From the IMG/VR virus record IMGVR_UViG_3300023174_000046, positions 153,414-217,413 of that record: DNA of 64,000 bases. One strand, 5' to 3'. This DNA is from a virus. The notes below the pieces were generated by a model. The model was not told the origin of the DNA. It worked only from the letters and a program-made list of their open reading frames with translations, and did no database searches. Below, piece by piece: positions 32,871-40,614 of this stretch; position 1 is the stretch's first letter; the number at the start of each line of letters is the position of its first letter. The position numbers and the translations under genes are program-made.

Positions 32871-33713
32871 CTATAGAAACTCACCATTATGATTGTATTT
32901 AAAAGTATTCTCCATATTACCTCTAAACAAATCTACAAACGCGCCACAATTTCCTGTATGGTTTACAACATACTTGCATTCAGCTACTAATCTTAATACT
33001 GCATCAAATATTTGTGCTTTAGCAATAGGGTCGTCATTGGTTTCTTCATGTATTATAAGCCAAGTAACTTTACTGGTATCTGTAACAACTGCTTCATCAA
33101 AGTAAAAACATTTCTCACCAAACTCTTGTTTAAAAAAGTCTCGAACTTGCAGCTGATCTGTTTGAATTAAAACCCTACACTCCGGGTGAATATTGGTAAG
33201 TTTTTTGGTTTGCTCCAAGACATATTCTTTAGAAGGGAGACGACATTCAGTGTGTTTATCTGTGCCCCTATAAAATACAGATATGGTTCTTTCAAAATTA
33301 ATATTATACTTAGAAATTAATTGCTGTTTAATTGTATTAATTTGATCGGAAGGTGAGAAAAAACAATTTAAAATTTTTGTATAATCTTCAAAATTATATA
33401 ATTTTATTGTATCCAAGTTATATGTATTTGCACCATTAAATGAGTCGGGTAAGAATAAATTTTTATTAACAGGTAGCTCGTTAATATTATAATTTGTTTT
33501 ATAAAATAGAGGGTAAATGTCAAGATTCTTGTCTCTTTTAAAATACCAAAAACCTTGCGCATAATTTATTTTATCTGGTATTATACCACTGTTAAGACAC
33601 ATAATAAGAGATAAAAATGTTTGGTAGGAATTAGAATAAAATCCGCTGTTCCATCTATTATAAATAATTTTTTGGCCGTTTTCTTCTTCTAGAGTGCAAT
33701 TGCAAAGCTGCAT
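32871..33713 (-). CDS. Fucosyltransferase-like glycosyltransferase (GT23/NodZ-like)
   Basis: 280 residues. SVFYRGTDKHTECRLPSKEYV matches the H/F-x-R-R/G-T-D-K motif of alpha-1,6-fucosyltransferases, followed by RVLIQTDQLQVRDFF (Rossmann strand and D) and VVNHTGNCGAFVDLFRGN. These are donor-binding features of the fold. It is isolated on the minus strand under a late-type box, so it may decorate virions or the host late in infection. Sugar specificity is inferred only from fold similarity. Confidence 0.65.
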   Translation of the reverse strand: MQLCNCTLEEENGQKIIYNRWNSGFYSNSYQTFLSLIMCLNSGIIPDKINYAQGFWYFKRDKNLDIYPLFYKTNYNINELPVNKNLFLPDSFNGANTYNLDTIKLYNFEDYTKILNCFFSPSDQINTIKQQLISKYNINFERTISVFYRGTDKHTECRLPSKEYVLEQTKKLTNIHPECRVLIQTDQLQVRDFFKQEFGEKCFYFDEAVVTDTSKVTWLIIHEETNDDPIAKAQIFDAVLRLVAECKYVVNHTGNCGAFVDLFRGNMENTFKYNHNGEFL

Positions 33714-33718
33714 TTAAT

Positions 33719-33726
33719 TATTTATT
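33719..33726 (-). promoter_or_regulatory. T4-late-like promoter box (AATAAATA)
   Basis: On the minus strand, ends 5 nt before the ATG at 33713. Confidence 0.5.
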
Positions 33727-33786
33727 CGGAAGTATATTTATTTGGAAGTATATTGCAATCATATCAAAATCCTATAATATATTCAT

Positions 33787-34467
33787 ATGGGCATGTTTGA
33801 CACAGTTATTACAGAAGGATTAAAGCTCAAGGCTCCCAAGGAGATTGCTAACTTTCTCAGGATTAATAATGCAGAGTTTCCTGCTGAATTTCAAACTAAA
33901 GATCTAGATAATGTTTTGGGTACTTATAAGATAAATGCAAAAGGTGATATCTTTAGAGAAGAAAGAAAGCCTACAGGTAAAAAAATATCTTATGAATTGC
34001 CTTTTTTAAGCTGGAAAGATAATAGATCATGGTTAGAGAGAGTATACTGGAAGATCAAGTATAAAGAAAATAAAAAAGAGAAAATTAAGTTAATTGACGA
34101 AACAAAGCCAGTATTTGTAAGAGTAAAATTAACAAATACTTTCACAATGTTAGCTGTAGAACAGATTAGTGGTAGGAATTTAGTTTTAGATTACGAGGTT
34201 AAAGCAATAGATGGCAAGGTTAAATCAACAAAACTCTTGGAATGGTCTTTAGAGTCTGAAAAAGATGCACAAAAGCGTCATCTGGATGATAAAGAGTTTA
34301 CATTACAAACAGATAGAGCCATGGCTAAGCATAGAGAATTAAGATCCAAATGGTATTATCCTGTATTAAAAGAAACTTATAATCCTTTTATATTCTTTTC
34401 TCGCATAACGGTTCAAGCTGCTTGCAACACTATAGTGCGCTGGAGCTACAGCTGGACGGGTATATAA
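33787..34467 (+). CDS. Conserved-type phage protein of unknown function
   Basis: 226 residues. MGMFDTVI at the start and FPAEFQTKDLDNVLGTYKINAKGDIF resemble a recurrent phage protein with an F-Q-T-K-x-L-D-N motif (recollection; no function known). The centre is Lys-rich. A TATAAT lies 8 nt before the ATG. Confidence 0.6.
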   Translation: MGMFDTVITEGLKLKAPKEIANFLRINNAEFPAEFQTKDLDNVLGTYKINAKGDIFREERKPTGKKISYELPFLSWKDNRSWLERVYWKIKYKENKKEKIKLIDETKPVFVRVKLTNTFTMLAVEQISGRNLVLDYEVKAIDGKVKSTKLLEWSLESEKDAQKRHLDDKEFTLQTDRAMAKHRELRSKWYYPVLKETYNPFIFFSRITVQAACNTIVRWSYSWTGI

Positions 34468-34474
34468 TAAGAAT

Positions 34475-34630
34475 ATGACATATACGCTCAAAGTGGAGCA
34501 AAACGAAATTACAGGTGAATATTTTATTATATTGCCAGAAAAACTTTTAAAAAGAATGAAGTGGAAGACTGGTGATAATATTAAATGGACCTGCAATAAG
34601 AATGGATCTGTCACTCTTAAAAAAGTATGA
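34475..34630 (+). CDS. 51-residue AbrB/MazE-like protein
   Basis: Reads YFIILPEKLLKRMKWKTGDNIKW and ends GSVTLKKV: the swapped-hairpin AbrB/SpoVT pattern (L-P-x-x-L-x-x-x-x-W-x-x-G-D-x-I-x-W, then G-S-x-x-L). A TATAAT (34463-34468) lies 6 nt before the ATG, inside the end of the previous gene. The stop overlaps the next start (ATGA). It probably binds DNA as a dimer; no toxin partner is recognised. Confidence 0.65.
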   Translation: MTYTLKVEQNEITGEYFIILPEKLLKRMKWKTGDNIKWTCNKNGSVTLKKV

Positions 34631-35187
34631 AAAGTAAGCAAGAAGTAGAATTACAGGTGAAAAGAATAATGGGCAAGTGGTATGATGAGCCTGTGTTCTC
34701 AAAAAACAAATACATAGAAGCTGCATATCTCTTTTTTTGGAAATGGTATTATAAACTTACTTCCGGTCTTTACTATAATTGCAAGTATGCTGCACAGCGT
34801 TTGTTTAAAGGGTATGATGATTTGGATACATGGAATGCTGCTTGGTATATTGCCAGAAAAGCTATACCTGTTCTTAAAGCAATGAGAGATAGATTTCACG
34901 GTACCAGTATTAAATGGCACAGAGAAGATAGATTTGGTAATATAGAACAATTAACTGTAGATGAAGTGTATGCTGGATCAACAGAACCAGGTTATGAAGG
35001 CCCCAATGCATTCACTGAAGATGAATGGAGAGCCATTCTTGATGATATCATATTTGCATTTCAATGGCAGATAGATCTGGATATATATCATGATACCAGA
35101 GACCAACAAGCGTTTACAGTCGGTGAAAAAAGGCAGAAGAGAGGTTTGCAGTTGTTTAGTATCTATTATAGAAATCTTTGGGATTGA
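34627..35187 (+). CDS. Phage protein of unknown function
   Basis: 186 residues. LFKGYDDLDTWNAAWYIARKAIPVLKAMRD and, near the end, DDIIFAFQWQ match a phage protein type with the pattern G-Y-D-D-x-D-x-W then A-R-K-x-x-P-V-L (recollection, no function). Mostly helical, Trp/Tyr-rich. Coupled to the AbrB-like gene by ATGA. Confidence 0.6.
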   Translation: MKSKQEVELQVKRIMGKWYDEPVFSKNKYIEAAYLFFWKWYYKLTSGLYYNCKYAAQRLFKGYDDLDTWNAAWYIARKAIPVLKAMRDRFHGTSIKWHREDRFGNIEQLTVDEVYAGSTEPGYEGPNAFTEDEWRAILDDIIFAFQWQIDLDIYHDTRDQQAFTVGEKRQKRGLQLFSIYYRNLWD

Positions 35188-35211
35188 TTTTATTCTAAAT
35201 ACAGTTATAAT
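35184..35211 (+). promoter_or_regulatory. Sigma70-like leaderless promoter
   Basis: TTGATT, 16-nt spacer, TATAAT ending 6 nt before the ATG at 35218. Confidence 0.65.
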
Positions 35212-35217
35212 GTATGT

Positions 35218-35469
35218 ATGATTATTCAATTTGGTAAAGGTGATGAAAGCCCGTACGGTAAATGGGCCGATGATCCAAGAGTTTTTATTGTTAAGCCTCA
35301 CTTTAAAATTGTTTTTGATAACGGGTTAGGATTCTATTTACTGAATTCGTTTAGATTCAATTTGTTTCCAAAATTTTACGGTACATTCCATAAGACGTTT
35401 TGGGAGTTTGGTTTTCGTTTTGCAGGGTTTAATTTTGAAGTGATGTGGAACAAAGCTTTCACAAAATGA
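35218..35469 (+). CDS. Aromatic-rich hypothetical protein
   Basis: 83 residues with many Phe/Gly (FKIVFDNGLGFYLLNSFRFN, KTFWEFGFRFAGFNF). Probably a small beta-barrel-like domain. Own promoter; the stop overlaps the next start by 4 nt. Not recognised. Confidence 0.55.
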   Translation: MIIQFGKGDESPYGKWADDPRVFIVKPHFKIVFDNGLGFYLLNSFRFNLFPKFYGTFHKTFWEFGFRFAGFNFEVMWNKAFTK

Positions 35470-35741
35470 ATGTTATTGAATATCAGTTGCAACCAGTTAA
35501 ACCAAAATACTATTCAAGGCGTAAGCGTCAGCGTATGCTTGATGAGACAACATGGCGAGAGAACGTTCTTAAGAATCAATGGATTTTTAGAGATTATCAC
35601 AGCTATTATATCGTTATAACAGAATATAAGAAGAAAGAGTTCACAGTTACTTGTTCAGGTGCGCGGGTCGAAAATATTTTTAACACATTAGATGAAGCCA
35701 AACAAGGAGCTTTTGAGTTTTGTAATAAATTATTACAATGA
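35466..35741 (+). CDS. Small basic hypothetical protein
   Basis: 91 residues from ATG 35466 (ATGA overlap). A basic N-terminus (PKYYSRRKRQRMLDE), then beta strands (YYIVITEYKKKEFTVTC) and a helix (LDEAKQGAFEFCNKLL). Not recognised. Confidence 0.55.
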   Translation: MNVIEYQLQPVKPKYYSRRKRQRMLDETTWRENVLKNQWIFRDYHSYYIVITEYKKKEFTVTCSGARVENIFNTLDEAKQGAFEFCNKLLQ

Positions 35742-35818
35742 GTATTGCATCTGTTCTAGTTTGTATAGGTGTATTATGTTATATTCTTTACTTGGTAGAA
35801 CGCTTCCGTCTCAAGTAA
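35738..35818 (+). CDS. 26-residue single-span membrane microprotein
   Basis: MSIASVLVCIGVLCYILYLV followed by ERFRLK: one hydrophobic helix and a basic end. The ATGA overlap with the gene upstream supports translation. It converges with and overlaps the minus-strand gene by 31 nt. Confidence 0.4.
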   Translation: MSIASVLVCIGVLCYILYLVERFRLK

Positions 35819-36072
35819 TCGTGTCCTCGACGAATTAAATCTTCTTTTTGTTTGCGCTGTCTGCGTTCTAGAGCAGTTACAAGAGCAGCAAGAGAAATGG
35901 GAAATAGAAATCTTATAAGAAATTGCATGTGATCTTCGAATGTGAGAAGATCAAAATATTTTGTATAAAGTTCATGTACTCCTTGCAATGTTACAAATAT
36001 TGCAGGCCCAAATAACATCCAAAATGCTAGATTGTTTCTATTACTAAAATGGCTCTTAATTCTTCCTAGCAT
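35788..36072 (-). CDS. Two-helix membrane protein, holin-like topology
   Basis: 94 residues. Hydrophobic segments about 15-33 and 50-66, with a highly basic C-terminal tail (RRQRKQKEDLIRRGHDYLRRKR). Size, two helices and charged tail are compatible with a class II holin, but no lysin gene is adjacent, so this is only a suggestion. Confidence 0.5.
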   Translation of the reverse strand: MLGRIKSHFSNRNNLAFWMLFGPAIFVTLQGVHELYTKYFDLLTFEDHMQFLIRFLFPISLAALVTALERRQRKQKEDLIRRGHDYLRRKRSTK

Positions 36073-36107
36073 ATAATTACTTAGGAGCCTGGAGCGGTTT
36101 GAATCAA

Positions 36108-37073
36108 CTATAGTATATTTTTATACCATTCTATGGTTTGCTTGAGACCATCTTCAAAGTTAATCTTTGGTTCCCATTTCAGCTCGTTTCGTATCTTGGA
36201 GCTATCAATTGCATATATAAAGTCGTGGCCCTTGCGATCTTCAACAAATTCTATTAAACTGTCTTTGCGTTCAACAATCTCTAAAACCTTTTTTACTAAG
36301 TCTATATTTTTCATAATATCATAGGTTCCTATGTTATAAACTTCACCGCTCTTGCCTTGCTGCAATACAGTTAAAATAGCTCTGCAATGATCTTCTGCAT
36401 GAATCCATTCACGCATGTTGTCACCTTTGCCATAAACAGGTATGGCATGATTGTTAATAGCATTCAATATTGTTTTGGGTAATAGCTTTTCTTTGTGTTG
36501 ATATGGCCCATAGTTATTACTACAACGCGTGACACATACTTCCAGTTTAAACGTCTTGTGATAACTCAATGCAACAAGATCAGCAGAAGCTTTTGATGCT
36601 GAATAAACAGAGCTAGGATTAAGATTTGTTAATTCTGAGAAAAGCGGTTCATCCAAGTTATGCAGTTGACCATATACTTCATCAGTACTAACTTGAATGA
36701 ATTTCTCTACATCATATTTTCTTGAACACTCCAAAAGGTTAAAAGTGCCCACAACATTAGATGATATGAAAGGAGCAGGACCTGTTATGCTGTTATCCAC
36801 ATGTGACTCTGCAGCAATGTTTACTACTAGTTGTGGTTTGATTGCAGCAAAAATAGCATCCATCTTTTGAAAGTTAGATATGTCTTTCTTTATAAACTTT
36901 ATTCTTCTTCGATATTGTTTGTGCTCTTCTAAAAACTTTTTTATGTGTTGTTTCTGAGAAGCATAAGTCTCTGAATCCAGGTTAATAATCTTATAGTCTG
37001 TATTCTCTAATAAATGAATAAGAAAATGCGTGCCTATGAAGCCGTAGCCTCCTGTGACTAATATTTTGGCCAT
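36108..37073 (-). CDS. rfbB: dTDP-glucose 4,6-dehydratase
   Basis: 321 residues, family length. ILVTGGYGFIGTHF is the NAD-binding glycine motif, STDEVYG carries the active-site Ser/Thr-Asp-Glu, and YSASKA has the catalytic Y-x-x-x-K. SNNYGPYQ and REWIHAEDHCRAI are also diagnostic. It converts dTDP-glucose to the 4-keto-6-deoxy sugar, precursor of rhamnose or fucosamine-type sugars. With the fucosyltransferase-like gene nearby it probably supplies a deoxysugar for glycan decoration. Confidence 0.92.
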   Translation of the reverse strand: MAKILVTGGYGFIGTHFLIHLLENTDYKIINLDSETYASQKQHIKKFLEEHKQYRRRIKFIKKDISNFQKMDAIFAAIKPQLVVNIAAESHVDNSITGPAPFISSNVVGTFNLLECSRKYDVEKFIQVSTDEVYGQLHNLDEPLFSELTNLNPSSVYSASKASADLVALSYHKTFKLEVCVTRCSNNYGPYQHKEKLLPKTILNAINNHAIPVYGKGDNMREWIHAEDHCRAILTVLQQGKSGEVYNIGTYDIMKNIDLVKKVLEIVERKDSLIEFVEDRKGHDFIYAIDSSKIRNELKWEPKINFEDGLKQTIEWYKNIL

Positions 37074-37136
37074 AATTTAATAATAGATTATTTTATTTGA
37101 AATCAAGTTAACCAACACGTCTATTGTATTATTTAC

Positions 37137-37164
37137 TTGAGTATTTTTGAAAAACATGTATTAT
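37137..37164 (+). promoter_or_regulatory. Promoter of the tRNA cluster
   Basis: TTGAGT, 16-nt spacer, TATTAT, ending 9 nt before the first tRNA. Confidence 0.5.
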
Positions 37165-37173
37165 GTTATGTAT

Positions 37174-37268
37174 GCCTCCGTCGTCTAGCGGTCAAGACAC
37201 ACGGCTTATACCCGTGCTCGGCACCAGATTAGTGCATAACGTTGGTTCGAATCCAACCGGAGGTACCA
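37174..37268 (+). tRNA. tRNA with UAU anticodon (Ile, AUA codon) and long variable arm, CCA encoded
   Basis: Acceptor GCCTCCG/CGGAGGT, D arm GTCT-AGCGGTCA-AGAC, anticodon arm CACGG-CTTATAC-CCGTG (anticodon TAT at 37207-37209), T arm GTTGG-TTCGAAT-CCAAC, then A and CCA. The region between the anticodon and T arms is 24 nt with its own GCAC/GTGC hairpin. That is a class II (Leu/Ser/Tyr) shape and does not match a normal isoleucine tRNA, so charging identity is uncertain. Confidence 0.8.
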
Positions 37269-37273
37269 TTTTT

Positions 37274-37349
37274 GGGCGTATAGCTCAGCGGTTAGAGCAG
37301 GGCACTCATAATGCCTTGGTCCTAGGTTCAAATCCTAGTACGCCCACCA
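37274..37349 (+). tRNA. tRNA with CAU anticodon (Met or Ile-2), CCA encoded
   Basis: Acceptor GGGCGTA/TACGCCC and anticodon loop CTCATAA (CAU); T arm CTAGG-TTCAAAT-CCTAG; CCA at 37347-37349. Whether it is elongator Met or lysidine-modified Ile cannot be read from the sequence alone. Confidence 0.9.
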
Positions 37350-37350
37350 T

Positions 37351-37426
37351 TGCATCTGTAGCTCAGTTGGACAGAGCAACGGATTTCTAATCCGTGGGTC
37401 ACAGGTTCGATCCCTGTCAGATGCAA
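37351..37426 (+). tRNA. tRNA-Arg (anticodon UCU), CCA not encoded
   Basis: Acceptor TGCATCT/AGATGCA, anticodon arm ACGGA-TTTCTAA-TCCGT giving UCU (AGA codon), T arm ACAGG-TTCGATC-CCTGT. AGA is a frequent codon in the phage genes. Unlike the two tRNAs upstream, the 3' CCA must be added after transcription. Confidence 0.9.
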
Positions 37427-37427
37427 G

Positions 37428-37649
37428 TTATTTAAATTTTTCTAGTACTAACTGCTTGAGATTGTATGCTGTGGAGTCGGCAATAACATCATATTCATTG
37501 GAATGCTTTTCAATAAATTCCAACAATTTTATAGCATCTTCTTTTGAAAAGCAAACACCTTCCAAATTAGCACCAATCTGATCATTTATTGATTTAGTTA
37601 AACGCTTGCTTTTGCGGTAAGATTCAAAGATCAGATCGTTATCTTGCAT
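37428..37649 (-). CDS. Small protein with capsid-targeting-like LIFE tag
   Basis: 73 residues. The N-terminus QDNDLIFESYRK carries the L-I-F-E tag seen at the start of four other proteins here, consistent with a prohead-protease site after Glu9. The rest is helical (DAIKLLEFIEKHSNEYDVIAD). It ends 2 nt from tRNA-Arg. Possibly an internal head protein. Confidence 0.6.
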   Translation of the reverse strand: MQDNDLIFESYRKSKRLTKSINDQIGANLEGVCFSKEDAIKLLEFIEKHSNEYDVIADSTAYNLKQLVLEKFK

Positions 37650-37710
37650 TATATTAATATTTAATAAGATTAACTCTTGAATTCTTGATATAAGAGCTTA
37701 ACTTTATTAT

Positions 37711-37854
37711 ATGAACGAAAAATTGAGCTACAGACAGATACTAGTAGCTGTTTTAACATATCTGAAAGAAACCGACCCAGGCACTAATTTTCTTGATTTA
37801 GACAAAGAAGAGCAAGATCAAGTAATAGAAGATGCTTTGGAGTACATGGAATGA
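37711..37854 (+). CDS. 47-residue acidic hypothetical protein
   Basis: MNEKLSYRQILVAVLTYLKE, then an acidic helical end (DKEEQDQVIEDALEYME). Overlaps the next start (ATGA). First of a chain of very small overlapping genes. Confidence 0.5.
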   Translation: MNEKLSYRQILVAVLTYLKETDPGTNFLDLDKEEQDQVIEDALEYME

Positions 37855-38063
37855 AGCAAGAAGATATTCTAGACAAAAAAGTTCTATTTCAAAACGTTCC
37901 TGTGAATCGCTTTGCTGTGCATGAAGGCAAGGTAAAAGAGTTTTCACCCACTGGCAAATGCGTTAAAATTGATCATGAATGGTTCTTGCTCAACAACATT
38001 AGATTTTTGGAGGTATTCACTGAAGATGAAAGACCATCTCTTCGCTTTGTTTGCAAAACTTGA
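37851..38063 (+). CDS. Small hypothetical protein
   Basis: 70 residues, beta-rich (KVLFQNVPVNRFAVHEGKVKEFSPTG, CVKIDHEWFLLNNIRFLEV). The strand pattern recalls a small Tudor/KOW-like barrel. Not recognised. Confidence 0.5.
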   Translation: MKQEDILDKKVLFQNVPVNRFAVHEGKVKEFSPTGKCVKIDHEWFLLNNIRFLEVFTEDERPSLRFVCKT

Positions 38064-38130
38064 TAACCACACCTGGGAGATGTTCCTATTTTGGTCTGGA
38101 TTTATGATTACAGGCATTATAATCAAATAA
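38026..38130 (+). CDS. 34-residue membrane microprotein
   Basis: MKDHLFALFAKLDNHTWEMF then LFWSGFMITGIIIK: an amphipathic start and one hydrophobic segment. Overlaps the previous gene by 38 nt and the next by 1 nt (TAATG). Translation is inferred from packing only. Confidence 0.4.
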   Translation: MKDHLFALFAKLDNHTWEMFLFWSGFMITGIIIK

Positions 38131-38219
38131 TGACACATAAAAAATATGAATGGTTCATTGTGTTTCTGGGGGTTATCGCAAACATTGTGCTCATTCTAAA
38201 CGCCATACACCATTGGTAA
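38130..38219 (+). CDS. 29-residue membrane microprotein
   Basis: MTHKKYEWFIVFLGVIANIV then LILNAIHHW: a single membrane segment with a basic N-terminus. TAATG junctions on both sides fit translational coupling. Confidence 0.4.
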   Translation: MTHKKYEWFIVFLGVIANIVLILNAIHHW

Positions 38220-38479
38220 TGAACCAAGACAAACTCATAGAAAAGCTCTTGAGAAAGATTCAAGAGACAGACAACACAAGAGCATCTGTTTGGCTTATAA
38301 ACCATTACATGGAAGAGGCCATTAGCATATGCACTAGCGATTTAGCAGATTCTGCTATATACGCAGATGGCGTGGCGGCCATTGAAGAAGTATTAGAGCA
38401 GAAGGATTATAAAGATGCCCTGGTAATTGCAGAAGATACAGCACAAGAGATGTTGTATGACATGGGTTTTGATAGTTAA
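38219..38479 (+). CDS. Small helical hypothetical protein
   Basis: 86 residues from ATG 38219 (TAATG overlap). All-helical, acidic (LIEKLLRKIQETDNTRA, DGVAAIEEVLEQKDYKDALVI). An ATG at 38150 in the same frame would run through the microprotein gene and is rejected. Confidence 0.55.
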   Translation: MNQDKLIEKLLRKIQETDNTRASVWLINHYMEEAISICTSDLADSAIYADGVAAIEEVLEQKDYKDALVIAEDTAQEMLYDMGFDS

Positions 38480-38513
38480 CTTGCACTTGACATAATCTAA
38501 ATTTTCAATTATT

Positions 38514-38521
38514 ATTAAATA
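38514..38521 (+). promoter_or_regulatory. T4-late-like promoter box (ATTAAATA)
   Basis: Ends 6 nt before the ATG at 38528. Confidence 0.4.
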
Positions 38522-38527
38522 ATTGAT

Positions 38528-39415
38528 ATGGCGTTTGATAAAGACTTTAAACTGCTTCAAGAAGAATACAGCAACATGTATTCAAATGCTGAAAACGCAG
38601 AAGGTTTAGCTTCTACTGTTGGCATTCTTCCATGGAAAGAAGTGCCTGAAGAAGAAAAGAACAAAGCATATGAGCTAATAAAGGCTCATAATGATGCTGT
38701 GGTTAACCCCAAAGATGGTCCAGAAAATTATTACTTCATTGATGTAACTGGCAAGCATCAAGTTTATTATACATTTTGGAGATTCAGAATATTGCCAGCT
38801 GCAATACGCAATTGGATCAAGAATCCCATTTACTTTGGCAATTTATCCACAGACATTGTTGCATCTGTTCAAAAGGCTTTGTCAAAGAATATTGTAAAGA
38901 ATGTGCGGGTAGAATTGTATGGTGATGAAACTAGAGAACACTTGATAGGCAGAAGCAAGTCTACCCCTAAATTTACTTTTGGCAAATACAGAGGCAAATC
39001 GTTCCCTGATGTGTATCTAGAAGATCCAGGTTACTTTGCTTTCTTAGCCAAGAACGCTGATCCCAAGTATGCATCTACAGATAATGCTCAAGCCATTCAA
39101 GCTTTTGCGCAAATGTATTTTGATGATGTCACTAAAAAGAACCAGGAAACTTCTACTGCACAATTTGTGGGCAAACCAGGTGATCGCTTTGAAGGTGAAT
39201 TAGAACTTTATAATTTAAAAGAGGTTCCTGGTACCAGAGAGCAAGATGGTTATAATGTGTACAAATTGAAAGATGCTCAAGGCAATAAATATATTACATA
39301 TGCGTTTCCTGCTTCAGAAGTAGGTACTAAGATGAAAGTTAGAGCCAAGATTCAAGCACATAAAGAAATTTTAGGTGTCAAATTTAACAAGATTGGATAT
39401 GTAAAACCTGTATGA
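38528..39415 (+). CDS. Protein with exonuclease X C-terminal-like (DUF3820) segment
   Basis: 295 residues. PKFTFGKYRGKSFPDVYLEDPGYFAFLAKN (about 150-178) is the G-K-Y-x-G-K-x-x-x-x-V-x-x-x-D-P-x-Y-x-x-[FW]-L signature found at the C-terminus of exodeoxyribonuclease X and in stand-alone phage proteins. The C-terminal domain (about 215-295) is beta-rich and OB-like. Probably binds DNA. Coupled to the next, tagged gene by ATGA. Confidence 0.6.
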   Translation: MAFDKDFKLLQEEYSNMYSNAENAEGLASTVGILPWKEVPEEEKNKAYELIKAHNDAVVNPKDGPENYYFIDVTGKHQVYYTFWRFRILPAAIRNWIKNPIYFGNLSTDIVASVQKALSKNIVKNVRVELYGDETREHLIGRSKSTPKFTFGKYRGKSFPDVYLEDPGYFAFLAKNADPKYASTDNAQAIQAFAQMYFDDVTKKNQETSTAQFVGKPGDRFEGELELYNLKEVPGTREQDGYNVYKLKDAQGNKYITYAFPASEVGTKMKVRAKIQAHKEILGVKFNKIGYVKPV

Positions 39416-39999
39416 AAAAGTTCAAAGAATTTTTTACAGAAGATTTTGATGATAATTCTGATGATTTAGATAGCAAATTAATAACAATGCATAAGCAGAT
39501 GCAAAAAAGAAGACAAATGTCCGGCAAGTCTTTACAGTCTGTAGATGCTGCTCCCTTAATGGCACCAGGATACTTTAAAGATTTTAATTTAAGTACAATT
39601 GCTAAGGGGCTGAGAAGATATTATAGAAGTATTATAGTTGATTATTATTCTAAAATTTTTAAAACTTTTAAAGATAAAATTGAACCTATATCCCAACAAG
39701 GAAAATGGGAGATGGACCCAGTTAAACAAGCTGAAAGCTTTAGAAGCTTAAGGTCTGCAGGCGGTCCAAAGTTTACCTTGTGTGGTTTTAATTTTGATAA
39801 AAGATATGGCTTTACTGATGAAGATAGACAAATGAATAATATCCTGGTCAATAGAATGTATGAAAAGATACATGACACCTTGCCCAAACTACTGGGCAAC
39901 AAAGCAAAAGCTATTGATATAAAGATTGACAACGACCCTTGGTATACAGGGCTTACATGTATAACAATAAATATATATTTGAACTATGAAAACGTTTAA
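39412..39999 (+). CDS. Protein with capsid-targeting-like N-terminus (MKKFKEFFTE)
   Basis: 195 residues. The first ten residues closely resemble the T4 capsid-targeting sequence (M-K-T-Y-Q-E-F-I-A-E type) with Glu at position 10, followed by an acidic spacer (DFDDNSDDLDSK). The body is an unrecognised alpha/beta domain (FTLCGFNFDKRYGF, KIDNDPWYTGLTCITINIY). Proposed to be packaged in the head and possibly injected. The 3' end overlaps the next tagged gene. Confidence 0.65.
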   Translation: MKKFKEFFTEDFDDNSDDLDSKLITMHKQMQKRRQMSGKSLQSVDAAPLMAPGYFKDFNLSTIAKGLRRYYRSIIVDYYSKIFKTFKDKIEPISQQGKWEMDPVKQAESFRSLRSAGGPKFTLCGFNFDKRYGFTDEDRQMNNILVNRMYEKIHDTLPKLLGNKAKAIDIKIDNDPWYTGLTCITINIYLNYENV

Positions 40000-40252
40000 A
40001 GAATTTTATTTAGAAGAAAAAGCTGGTGCAAGATGCACCAAGGTAACAGGTCAGCAATCATCTACACGGAAAGATAAGAAGTATATGCGCTGTGCACGTG
40101 TAAATGGTAAATTAAAAAGAGTGCATTACGGTGATCCTAATTTACGTATTAAGAAATCTAACCCCAAGAAAAGAAAGTCTTTCAGAGCTCGTCACAAGTG
40201 TTCTTCTGCCAAACCAGGAACAGCTAAGTATTTCAGCTGCAAAAATTGGTGA
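39986..40252 (+). CDS. Basic Cys-containing phage protein with capsid-targeting-like N-terminus
   Basis: 88 residues. Starts MKTFKEFYLEEKAG, the same tag type. The body (RVHYGDPNLRIKKSNPKKRK, then SFRARHKCSSAKPGTAKYFS and CKNW) matches a small conserved phage protein with the pattern G-D-P-x-x-x-x-K, S-F-x-A-R-H-x-C and S-C-K-x-W (recollection). High basicity suggests DNA association inside the capsid. An AATAAATA box lies 12 nt upstream, further than usual. Confidence 0.7.
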   Translation: MKTFKEFYLEEKAGARCTKVTGQQSSTRKDKKYMRCARVNGKLKRVHYGDPNLRIKKSNPKKRKSFRARHKCSSAKPGTAKYFSCKNW

Positions 40253-40614
40253 AAACGTTTAAAGAGTTTTTTATCGAATCAAAGCAAAAGCATTCTAAAC
40301 AAGAGGCGGGTTACGTGGCGCATACTGTTAAAGGTCAAAGATGTGATCAATGTACTATGTGGAGAGCTCCTAATAAATGCTCTGCAGTAGCAGGAGATAT
40401 CAAACCTGAAGCATGGTGCAAGTGGTGGAAGCAAAGCCACAGAAAAGATTTAAAAGAGAAGAGCATACATGATCCTGTAAGGCCTGGTATATTAAAGCGT
40501 CAGACCAAAGGCAAAATGACCTGCTCCAAAGCAAGAAGATTAAGGGCTAAGCAAAAGAATAAAGGTAACAATACAGCTAAAGCAGCTCAACGCTACTTAA
40601 ATTATCACTGTTAA
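40249..40614 (+). CDS. HiPIP-like Cys protein with capsid-targeting-like N-terminus
   Basis: 121 residues from GTG 40249 (overlaps the previous stop), giving MKTFKEFFIESKQ. The domain EAGYVAHTVKGQRCDQCTMW, NKCSAVAGDIKPEAWCKWW has the C-x-x-C ... C ... W-C spacing and the V-x-G-x-I-x-P-x-x-W-C signature of high-potential iron-sulfur-like proteins. The C-terminal part is very basic (KRQTKGKMTCSKARRLRAKQK). Metal content is inferred from motif spacing only. Confidence 0.65.
   Translation: MKTFKEFFIESKQKHSKQEAGYVAHTVKGQRCDQCTMWRAPNKCSAVAGDIKPEAWCKWWKQSHRKDLKEKSIHDPVRPGILKRQTKGKMTCSKARRLRAKQKNKGNNTAKAAQRYLNYHC

Noticed and set aside
34475-34630. AbrB/MazE-like protein as half of a toxin-antitoxin pair
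   Set aside because: The neighbours show no MazF-like or PIN toxin features; kept as a lone DNA-binding protein.
35788-36072. Firm holin call
   Set aside because: Two helices and a basic tail fit, but no endolysin or spanin lies nearby; left as membrane protein.
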